DNA of 9,387 nucleotides from CBIFVZ01 sp966185765 (GTDB taxonomy: Bacteria; Pseudomonadota; Gammaproteobacteria; Enterobacterales; Enterobacteriaceae), in contig CBIFVZ010000107.1 in NCBI GenBank assembly GCA_966185765.1, positions 1 to 9,387 on the forward strand, written 5' to 3'. Positions 1 to 5,102 of the stretch are shown here, piece after piece; position 1 is the first letter of the stretch, and each line of letters opens with the position of its first letter. Made by a program: the position numbers and the translations under genes. The notes beneath the pieces are model-generated. The model saw only the letters and a program-made list of their open reading frames with translations, made no database searches and was not told the origin of the DNA.

Positions 1-50
1 GCGGACTGTTAATCCGTATGTCACTGGTTCGAGTCCAGTCAGAGGAGCCA
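1..50 (+). tRNA. tRNA-Asn (GTT), 3' part only
   Basis: This is the 3' two thirds of an asparagine tRNA; the 5' end lies outside the window. The anticodon arm is CGGA / CTGTTAA loop / TCCG at 2-16 with anticodon GTT at 8-10. The T arm is ACTGG (23-27), TTCGAGT loop, CCAGT (35-39). The 3' acceptor strand CAGAGGA (40-46) is followed by discriminator G47 and encoded CCA (48-50). From memory it matches the E. coli tRNA-Asn. Genes for tRNA-Asn are integration sites for several enteric islands, including the Yersinia high-pathogenicity island, and the integrase remnant that follows in the same orientation fits that role. The 3' end of the tRNA is therefore the probable left attachment site. Confidence 0.97.
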
Positions 51-158
51 TATTCCGATTCTTACGCTTCCCTCTATGTCTTTATTAAATATAGGTTCAA
101 CAGGTTAGCGTAAAAATCTCTCCCGATGCGTGCTCAGTTTTCCCTCTGCATCCGGTTA

Positions 159-200
159 ATTTGGGGTCAGGTTGGTTTGATTCTGGAGTGCCCCCCAAAT
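159..200 (+). repeat. Inverted repeat around the integrase ribosome-binding site
   Basis: ATTTGGGG (159-166) and CCCCAAAT (193-200) form a perfect 8-bp inverted repeat separated by 26 nt. The 3' arm runs into the integrase start codon (199-201), and the GGAG ribosome-binding site (185-188) lies in the loop. In RNA this could hide the start codon. It could equally be an integrase-binding dyad. Neither function is shown by the sequence alone. Confidence 0.5.
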
Positions 201-576
201 GTCTTTAAATGATTCAAAAATCCGCAACTGAAAGCCCTCTTCTCGTCCCGTAAAACTGTCTGATTCGCATGGTCTGTACCTGCTGGTCAATCCCGGCGGT
301 TCACGTATCTGGTATCTCAAGTATTGCTTCAATGGCAAAGAGTCCCGCGTCAGTCTGGGCGCGTATCCGTTGGTTTCTCTTGCTGAAGCAAGACAACAGC
401 GCGACGGCGTCCGTAAGTTACTGGCGCAGAATATCAACCTCGCCCAACAGCGCATGGCTGAAAAAGCAGCAGCTTCACCGGAAAAATGTTTTAAAGCCGT
501 GGCGCTTGCATGACACAAAACCAACAAAAAATGGTCGGCTGACTATGCAGCGCGTATTATCCCTCAATATGTCTAG
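199..576 (+). pseudogene. P4-type tyrosine integrase, N-terminal remnant (pseudogene)
   Basis: Frame 1 from ATG 199 reads MSLNDSKIRN, stop, KPSSRPVKLSDSHGLYLLV, then NPGGSRIWYLKYCFNGKE and SLGAYPLVSLAEARQQRD. This is the typical start of P4-family integrases (DUF4102 arm-binding domain), followed by the beginning of the core-binding region (KWSADYAARI near 535-560). Stops interrupt the frame at TGA 229-231, TGA 511-513 (where the family usually has Trp) and TAG 574-576. Beyond that no integrase similarity is visible. About 125 of some 400 codons remain, and the Arg-His-Arg-Tyr catalytic domain is absent. A GGAG at 185-188 sits 10 nt before the ATG. The gene lies directly after tRNA-Asn in the same direction, as expected for an element integrated there. 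It cannot make an active recombinase. Confidence 0.88.
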
Positions 577-1125
577 CCTTAAGCTGCCCACCCGGCGGAT
601 CTGCACATTCTGCGCCAATACCAGACGTTAACAAAAGCGTTGCGCCAGCCGCTTCATTTCCTGCTCCAGTATTCCCATACCTTCCCCTTTTCATAATTGC
701 CGAAAATTCATCCCAAAAACACAACACTGATACAGCTTCCCCAGCGCGTAGGCCGATAGCCCCTGAGTGTTGTCGGGGCGGGAGCCGTTGAGGTGTTATG
801 GGGCTTCGGTTGTGCTCTTTGAGCAGCCGCCCGCTTACGCGGGTTATCCCCCGGATCGTCCTCCGGTATCGGTTTATGTTCTCCTTAGGGGCAAATGGAC
901 TGAAAAGGCGGTGTCAGGATCCAGCCTTAAGCTGGCGCAGTTGATTTTTCTGGTGCAGGTCGAAAGGACTGCGTGCATCACATTCCCACTCTGCGCGGTT
1001 AAAGTGACGTACGGGTCTGGTACAGTGTTTTAAAATCACAGGCTGGTGCAGTTTTACGGTCGCGCGGCAGCAAAGCCTGTCGGCAATGCAGGTCACAGCC
1101 CGTTATACAGAGGGAGCGTCAGTAT
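577..1125. other. Gene-free stretch of the island, hairpin-rich at 759-866
   Basis: I find no convincing gene here. A plus-strand frame open from GTG 767 to 1033 (88 codons) has no ribosome-binding site and no recognised domain, and the opposite strand is open too at 914-1096. On the minus strand ATG 678-676 is preceded by GGGGAAGG but the frame closes after 16 residues (MGILEQEMKRLAQRFC), so it may be the beheaded start of a lost gene. Four short GC-rich hairpins follow each other: GCCCC/GGGGC (759-779), TGCTC/GAGCA (813-825), CCCGC/GCGGG (830-843) and CCGGA/TCCGG (851-866). They could belong to a structured RNA. Confidence 0.4.
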
Positions 1126-1428
1126 TTACAGTACAAATCCGTAGTGAGAGCCATCCGGCAGTTCAATATCAAGGCGTAACTTGCCGCCGGTCGCCTCAAC
1201 GTAACGTTTCAGTGTGGAAAGTTTCAGGTCGCGCCCCGGTTTTTCCATACCGGCAACAGTAGGTTGTCTGATGCCCAGCACCTGCGCCATTTCTACCTGC
1301 GTTTTCTGTACTTTCTCACGCAGTTCGGCAAGGTGAATGTTGAGCAGGATGTCCGTCGCCATCGCCTGAGCTTCGGCCACGACTTCAGGTTTTTCATCGG
1401 CAATAAGCTGTTCCAGCGTTCTGCCCAT
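1126..1428 (-). CDS. HigA-like XRE-family antitoxin / autorepressor
   Basis: This 100-residue protein is a helix-turn-helix antitoxin of the XRE (Cro/C1) type found with HigB-like toxins. The HTH spans about residues 43-78: TQVEMAQVLGIRQPTVAGME holds the first two helices of the motif, followed by the LKLSTLKRYVEATGGKL segment typical of this group, and it ends in a short beta-rich tail (LDIELPDG). It should bind and neutralise the toxin encoded just upstream and repress the shared promoter. The start is well supported: AAGGAG at 1441-1436 lies 7 nt before ATG 1428 and is formed by the last two sense codons of the toxin gene, so translation of the two is probably coupled. The gap between the genes is 4 nt. 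Toxin-first gene order is characteristic of the HigBA group. The frame is intact, unlike most of the surrounding island. Confidence 0.88.
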   Translation of the reverse strand: MGRTLEQLIADEKPEVVAEAQAMATDILLNIHLAELREKVQKTQVEMAQVLGIRQPTVAGMEKPGRDLKLSTLKRYVEATGGKLRLDIELPDGSHYGFVL

Positions 1429-1432
1429 CGCG

Positions 1433-1786
1433 TTACTCCTTCTCTTTTATTGTGTTCAGCCATTTCGTGAATTCCCGATCTGCAATCGGGAGCATCTCAT
1501 CGTAAAAACGTTTTTCATTGCCGACCTTATTTCCGGCACAAAGTACAATGCCGGTACGGGTCGGATCAAAAGCGAAAAACGCCCGTATCGGATCGCCCCG
1601 GCTCTGAATACGCAACTCTTTCATATTGCTGTAGCGGGAACCTCTGATCGTGTCGGCATAAGGTCTGGACAAACCCGGCCCCTTTTCCCGCAGGACCAGC
1701 AGTGCTGCAAGCACGCTGACCCTGTCGGTATCGTTGAGCGAGGCAAACCAGCGATCAAACGTATCCGTTGTTTTAATTGTCCACAC
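1433..1786 (-). CDS. HigB-like RelE/ParE-family toxin
   Basis: This 117-residue protein belongs to the Gp49/HigB branch of the RelE/ParE toxins, which usually act as ribosome-dependent mRNA interferases. Family-like segments are WTIKTTDTFDRWFASL at the N-terminus, LREKGPGLSRPYADTIRGS near the middle, then MKELRIQ and IRAFFAFDPTRTGIVL, the beta strands carrying the basic active-site residues, and NEKRFYDEMLPIADREF towards the end. I chose the GTG at 1786-1784 because GGGGGA (1795-1790) lies 4 nt upstream. A longer TTG start at 1798 would add four residues but has no ribosome-binding site. The antitoxin gene follows after 4 nt. The frame is complete, and no catalytic residue loss is apparent by eye. 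The cellular target is inferred from the family. Confidence 0.88.
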   Translation of the reverse strand: MWTIKTTDTFDRWFASLNDTDRVSVLAALLVLREKGPGLSRPYADTIRGSRYSNMKELRIQSRGDPIRAFFAFDPTRTGIVLCAGNKVGNEKRFYDEMLPIADREFTKWLNTIKEKE

Positions 1787-1800
1787 GGAATCCCCCAATG

Positions 1801-1830
1801 AATATAGGTTAAATACTATATAGATGTAAA
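1801..1830 (-). promoter_or_regulatory. Candidate hig promoter
   Basis: On the minus strand TTTACA (1830-1825) is followed by an 18-nt spacer and TATATT (1806-1801). Each hexamer matches the sigma70 consensus at five of six positions. Transcription would start only about ten bases before the toxin GTG at 1786, which is short. An alternative -10, TATAGT (1820-1815), would leave a longer leader but has no good -35. Both options are overlapped by the tandem dyads at 1802-1836. Confidence 0.45.
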
Positions 1831-1836
1831 GCTATA
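1802..1836. promoter_or_regulatory. Two tandem dyads, candidate HigA operators
   Basis: ATATAG (1802-1807), 8 nt, CTATAT (1816-1821) is followed by an overlapping dyad TATAG (1819-1823), 8 nt, CTATA (1832-1836). Both have the same half-site (TATAG/CTATA) and the same 8-nt gap. Their centres (1811.5 and 1827.5) are 16 bp apart. They cover the -10 and -35 of the candidate hig promoter. This is the arrangement expected for cooperative autorepression by two antitoxin dimers; binding by HigA is an inference. Confidence 0.55.
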
Positions 1837-2011
1837 AAGCGGATTATGCAGTGATGGGATGAGGGATTCATGCGTCATTACTTCAAAGATGAAGACGCAT
1901 TCCGGGATTTCAGTGAATAACATGCAAGACATTCAACGTTTTACGACCTGAAACCGATAACCAGTTCAGGTATTGACGCAGTGTGAAGAGTGACCTTAGC
2001 TGCAACGCAGT

Positions 2012-2037
2012 CCGACATTTTCAAAATGTATTGTCGG
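2012..2037. repeat. Dyad between higBA and the Ner-like gene
   Basis: ACATTTT (2015-2021), one C, AAAATGT (2023-2029) is a perfect 7-bp dyad, nested in an outer CCGACA (2012-2017) / TGTCGG (2032-2037) pair. It lies just downstream of the truncated Ner-like gene. It lacks a T run for a typical intrinsic terminator, so it could be a protein-binding site. The rest of 1840-2059 shows nothing clear, apart from a 16-codon plus-strand frame from ATG 1870 that I do not count as a gene. Confidence 0.35.
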
Positions 2038-2059
2038 TAACGGAACAATCAACCTGAAA

Positions 2060-2218
2060 TCAGGCCGCTTCTTGCAAGTCATGAAGCGTAAGGGTAGCCC
2101 GCAGGGCTATTTGTTGCGTGGGAGTCGCACGTCCCGCCTGACGCGAAAGCGCTGACAGCGAAGTGCCACGTTTTTTCAGCCCGGCGATAATGTCGGCATA
2201 ATGCCAGTCCCGTCGCAT
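2060..2218 (-). pseudogene. Ner/Nlp (SfsB)-like DNA-binding protein, truncated
   Basis: The 52-codon frame begins MRRDWHYADIIAGLKKRG and continues TSLSALSRQAG. This closely follows the start of phage Mu Ner and bacterial Nlp (SfsB), which begin with a DWHxAD(I/V)IAxLKKR helix and the LSxLSRxxG first helix of the HTH. After about residue 30 the frame reads RATPTQQIALRATLTLHDLQEAA and stops. The recognition-helix segment (usually TLxNAL...WPKGE) and the C-terminal IWPSRY-type end are missing. A shifted frame here gives ALRAGYPYAS, so a frameshift is likely. Family members are about 75-90 residues. A GAGG lies about 10 nt before ATG 2218. The start overlaps the end of the upstream minus-strand ORF by 43 nt. 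Most likely a dead regulator of the element, though a short product cannot be excluded. Confidence 0.7.
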
Positions 2219-2499
2219 GATGCGGCTACCTCGTCGATAAACTTCACGTTATCGGCAGTGCGGAGACAGCGCGGTGCTTTCATTTCCGCAGCGAAATAGT
2301 TGATCAGTTCATACAGCAGGCAGCTAAGGTGTTTCTCCATTTCAGAGTAAAAGCCTTGCCCTGCCAGCATCTGCCTCAGGGAGAGACAATAGCGACAAAG
2401 CTCTGTGCATTCAGGCTCGAAACGAGGGGAATTTGCAGGGAAGGTGTCAAGGATCAGGCTCTCAAGCAGAAATCGGAGATAAAGATACAAATGGTCCAT
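2176..2499 (-). CDS. Hypothetical protein, 107 aa, island gene
   Basis: I do not recognise this protein. It reads MDHLYLYLRFLLESLILDTF, then a Cys-containing stretch (ECTELCRYCLSLRQMLAGQGF) and HLSCLLYELINYFAAEMK. It looks mainly helical, with four cysteines between about residues 31 and 60 (three in the C-x4-C-x2-C spacing) but no zinc-finger pattern I can name. The amino-acid mix is natural and the frame is uninterrupted. The last 14 or so residues (after DEVAA) are read out of frame across the start of the Ner-like gene, so the original C-terminus may have been shorter or altered by mutation. ATG 2499 has no strong ribosome-binding site and no clear promoter. Same strand and overlap with the Ner-like gene suggest one transcript. 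It could be an intact gene or the remains of one. Confidence 0.5.
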   Translation of the reverse strand: MDHLYLYLRFLLESLILDTFPANSPRFEPECTELCRYCLSLRQMLAGQGFYSEMEKHLSCLLYELINYFAAEMKAPRCLRTADNVKFIDEVAASCDGTGIMPTLSPG

Positions 2500-2633
2500 T
2501 CTGCTTGTGGTGCAACAACCAGTTTAAATGAAAATAACCGATAAATGCGATATTGTAGTGTAGTTATGGGGACAATGCTCTCTGTACAACGTCTGTCTTT
2601 GTAAGGTTGAAGCTAATACCTGTACGCGAACGT

Positions 2634-3154
2634 ATGCGATCCAATAAAGCTAGTCGCTAAAAAATTGAAGAACTGGCGAATAAAGCTGAGCAGATACTTG
2701 CGAGTATTGATAGTGGTGTGGCGAAAGAGGATGCGGTATTAAAAGAAATGGTAGACGCCAGGAACAGCCAGGTCGTATGCCCGCATGAATTTACAGATTT
2801 TAGCGACTTTTCTTCATGGACCAATGCAAAAAAATTTACTCGCATAGCGTTTAACCAGAAAAAATTCTACGAGGATTTCACCTGGGATGAGTTGTTAAGA
2901 CAATTAATTGTGTCTGCGATCCGAGTTCAAAAGAATCAGAACGAAATCACGCACTTTCTTTACTTGAAATCAATTTTCAAGGCAATCCCTTAGACCTTAT
3001 TTTTTGGCCAGATCATTGGTTTAAGAATCCCGATATGCTGCATGTAGAGTTGACTTCTGAAGAAATCGCGGGGTATCTGATGGCTCGCTCAGGCAGACTG
3101 TTAGTTGATGCACCTGAAATTCATCTGAAATATCCAGTCCCTGTGACTGATTAG
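2634..3154 (+). pseudogene. Unrecognised island gene broken by a stop and a frameshift
   Basis: One coding frame can be rebuilt across two lesions. ATG 2634 gives MRSNKASR, then TAA (2658-2660), then KIEELANKAEQILASIDSG and on through FTDFSDFSSWTNAKKF and FYEDFTWDELLRQLIVSAIR. Near 2925-2945 the frame must slip by one base (loss of one nucleotide) to continue NHALSLLEINFQGNPLDLIF, then WPDHWFKNPDMLHVEL, SEEIAGYLMARSG and LKYPVPVTD before TAG 3152-3154. Both halves have natural composition, with an acidic, aromatic-rich C-terminus, giving about 173 residues in all. No slippery heptamer is present, so a mutation is more likely than programmed frameshifting. The unbroken piece GTG 2718-2993 might still be translated. 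The upstream limit is uncertain because ATG 2634 lacks a ribosome-binding site. I do not recognise the family. Confidence 0.65.
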
Positions 3155-3227
3155 CCAGAAGCCTTATTAATATCTTACAATGGCAAAACCCGGTTTGATT
3201 TAAAGTAACACAGACTCACTGATACAG

Positions 3228-3274
3228 GCAGCACACTGTTCCGAGTGTGTTGCTTCAACGAACAGTCAGTTCGT
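3228..3274. other. Two adjacent hairpins in the right-end intergenic region
   Basis: GCAGCACACT (3228-3237) pairs with AGTGTGTTGC (3244-3253) across a 6-nt loop, with one G-T pair. ACGAAC (3258-3263) pairs with GTTCGT (3269-3274) across a 5-nt loop. They lie in the gene-free stretch 3155-3340 between the broken island gene and the chromosomal terminator. They could be part of a small RNA or recombination-site structure. No promoter is obvious. Confidence 0.35.
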
Positions 3275-3340
3275 CAACCCAGGTGGGAAAAGGATTGCTG
3301 AAATTCTAAATTCTCCTTCTACTGAGACAACCGATTTTAA

Positions 3341-3368
3341 AAGGCCCGCCTTCCTTTCTGCGGGCTTT
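3341..3368 (-). terminator. Terminator of the lysR-type gene, possibly bidirectional
   Basis: GCCCGC (3344-3349) and GCGGGC (3360-3365) form a 6-bp GC stem with a 10-nt loop, extended on the outside by A-T pairs. On the minus strand it is followed by CTTTTAAAA, so it suits the regulator gene ending at 3396. On the plus strand the trailing TTTGACTTT is a weaker U-tract that could end transcription from the island. Confidence 0.7.
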
Positions 3369-3395
3369 GACTTTATGTGCCGGGGAATCCCCTGT

Positions 3396-4328
3396 TCAGA
3401 CCGTTTTCCCTTTACCACTCATCGCCTCAAGCAGGCGCTTTTCGACCCAGCGGTGTGCGCCGCTGTTCTCTGCCGAACAATGTGACCAGACCCGCAGCGT
3501 ATATTTTGGCGTGGTAAACGGCACAGGGAAAATATCCAGCCCGGCAAGACTGGTGAACGTGCGTGCGGCATGGCGCGGCATGGTGATTAACAAATCGGAT
3601 TCCGCCACGATAAACGGTGCCCCCATCATGGTGGGTAACTGTAACGCTATCTCACGCGTCAGCCCCTGCTGCGCCAGGATACCGTCGATAACGCCTGGCT
3701 CATCGTGCCAGGGGCGAATAACAATGTGTCGGCAGGCCAGATAGCGCTCAAGCGTCAGCCGTGCGCCCACCACCGGGTGGCGGGTGCGCGCCATGACCAC
3801 ATAGTCATCGGTAAAACCATCTACCGCCCGGATGTCCTCTGCCAGAGCTTCATCTGGCCCACCGAACCCCAGAGAAAAATCAATACGCCCGGCACGCAAC
3901 TCCTCCAGCGAGTCGGCTGAACGTGATTGTACGATGTTAATATGCACGTACGGCGCCTGCTGCTGGAGACGGCTGATGAAGTGCGGCAATAGCGCAAAGC
4001 CGGTGTAATCGGTCGCGGCACAGGTAAAAATTTGCCGACTGGTCGCCGGGTCAAAATGCTGGGCCTCGGCAAGGCAGCCTGAAAGTGTATTTAGCGTGGC
4101 GCTGATAGAGGATGCCAGGCGCTGGGCAAGCGGCGTAGGCTGCATAAGCCCGCCGTTGCGGATAAACAGCCTGTCATCCAGCGCTTCTCGCAGCCGTGCC
4201 AGCGCGTGACTGCACGCCGACTGGCTTAGCGACAACTCTTGTGCGGCAAGCGTTACGCTTCGGGTACGCAGCAGCGCATCAAAAACAAGCAGTAGATTTA
4301 AATCGAGGCGTCGTAAAGCACTATGCAT
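3396..4328 (-). CDS. LysR-family transcriptional regulator
   Basis: This 310-residue protein is a LysR-type regulator. The N-terminus LRRLDLNLLLVFDALLRTRS leads into the winged HTH (SVTLAAQELSLSQSACSHALARLREAL, about residues 24-50) and the DDRLFIRNG wing, which resembles the NodD/NahR side of the family. The rest is the periplasmic-binding-protein-like effector domain (from about residue 85, ATDYTGFALLPHFISRL). I prefer ATG 4328, with GGA 9 nt upstream; GTG 4358 or ATG 4337 would add 10 or 3 residues but lack a sensible ribosome-binding site. The gene is divergent from the acetyltransferase starting at 4387, only 58 bp away, so it probably controls that gene and itself. A loose GCAT/ATGC dyad (4325-4344) overlaps its own start. 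The effector is unknown. Confidence 0.92.
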   Translation of the reverse strand: MHSALRRLDLNLLLVFDALLRTRSVTLAAQELSLSQSACSHALARLREALDDRLFIRNGGLMQPTPLAQRLASSISATLNTLSGCLAEAQHFDPATSRQIFTCAATDYTGFALLPHFISRLQQQAPYVHINIVQSRSADSLEELRAGRIDFSLGFGGPDEALAEDIRAVDGFTDDYVVMARTRHPVVGARLTLERYLACRHIVIRPWHDEPGVIDGILAQQGLTREIALQLPTMMGAPFIVAESDLLITMPRHAARTFTSLAGLDIFPVPFTTPKYTLRVWSHCSAENSGAHRWVEKRLLEAMSGKGKTV

Positions 4329-4386
4329 AACTATCATTCCATGCTGAAAACAATGCACGTTATACCGCCAGAAAGCAGGATAAACT

Positions 4387-4908
4387 ATGCGCCACTTTCA
4401 TAATGGGGACACAATTTTGTCAAATGTTACATGGCGCATGGCCAGAAAACAGGATACACAACGCTGTTACGAGATTGAACGTAGCGCTTATGAGGGCGAT
4501 GAGGCGGCAACGCTTGAGAAAATTGCGCTACGCATCGCAGGCTATCCGCAGGGATTTCTGATAATGGAGCAGAAAGGCACCATCATTGGGTTTATTAACA
4601 GCGGTTGCGCCTGGGATGTGGTGATGTCTGACGAAGCGTTCAAGGAGCTGGAGGGCCATGATGCCCAGGCACCAAAGGTTGTCATTATGTCAGTGGTTAT
4701 CGACCCGGACTGGCAGGGAAAAGGACTCTCAAGCCTGATGATGGCGACATTTGTCAGCCAGATGCGCGAGTCTGGCAAAACAGAAATCCATTTAATGTGC
4801 AAAGAACGCCACGTACCGTTGTATGAGAAAATGGGTTATCGCTATGTGCGCCCTTCTGAATCCGACCACGGCGGTATGTCCTGGCATGAAATGGTGATGC
4901 CGCTGTAA
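4387..4908 (+). CDS. GNAT-family N-acetyltransferase, AANAT-like
   Basis: This 173-residue protein is a GNAT acetyltransferase using acetyl-CoA. Motif A is SVVIDPDWQGKGLSSLMM (about residues 102-119), with the Q-G-K-G pyrophosphate loop at 110-113. The C-terminal VPLYEKMGYRYV (143-154) is motif B, with the usual Tyr at 146. The front half (ERSAYEGDEAATLEKIALRI, then YPQGFLIMEQKGTIIGFINS) resembles the arylalkylamine (serotonin) acetyltransferase-like group, so the substrate may be a small amine; this is inference. The start at ATG 4387 is supported by AGGA 6 nt upstream; ATG 4438 has no such site. It is divergent from the LysR gene and ends before a strong terminator at 5023-5056. It has no signal peptide, so it is cytoplasmic. 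Confidence 0.9.
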   Translation: MRHFHNGDTILSNVTWRMARKQDTQRCYEIERSAYEGDEAATLEKIALRIAGYPQGFLIMEQKGTIIGFINSGCAWDVVMSDEAFKELEGHDAQAPKVVIMSVVIDPDWQGKGLSSLMMATFVSQMRESGKTEIHLMCKERHVPLYEKMGYRYVRPSESDHGGMSWHEMVMPL

Positions 4909-5022
4909 ACGCAACAGTCTTTTTTCTTACTGCCTGTCTGGCCGATTTACCTGCGCGGCGTTGGTATTCCCTGCACTGTCTGTGGGGGAGCACGCAATCC
5001 CAGCCCCAGGCACCTGAAAATA

Positions 5023-5056
5023 GCCGCCATGTCAGCGCATGGCGGCAGTGTTTTTT
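5023..5056 (+). terminator. Strong terminator between acetyltransferase gene and lacZ
   Basis: A perfect 9-bp stem, GCCGCCATG (5023-5031) and CATGGCGGC (5038-5046), with a 6-nt loop, is followed by AGTG and six T (5051-5056). It ends the plus-strand acetyltransferase transcript. Read on the minus strand the same stem is followed by TATTTTC, so it may also end lacZ, whose stop codon is at 5103. The rest of 4909-5102 holds no gene I can support. Confidence 0.88.
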
Positions 5057-5102
5057 AAACGCCTGAGCGGTTCCACCCGGGTTTTAACACGGTAATCAAG
5101 CG

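Noticed and set aside
269..631. Open plus-strand frame of 120 codons
   Set aside because: It is the +1 shadow of the integrase remnant; the family-like residues (DSHGLYLLV, YPLVSLAEARQQRD) are in the other frame.
767..1033. Plus-strand frame of 88 codons in the gene-free stretch
   Set aside because: It starts with GTG, has no ribosome-binding site and no recognised domain, and the opposite strand is also open. It might be conserved in islands, but I cannot show that from the sequence.
1870..1920. 16-codon plus-strand frame starting ATG 1870
   Set aside because: No ribosome-binding site and no recognisable similarity; chance frame.
2891..2993. Programmed frameshifting in the broken gene
   Set aside because: No X-XXY-YYZ slippery heptamer or nearby strong hairpin is present, and an independent nonsense codon at 2658 points to ordinary decay.
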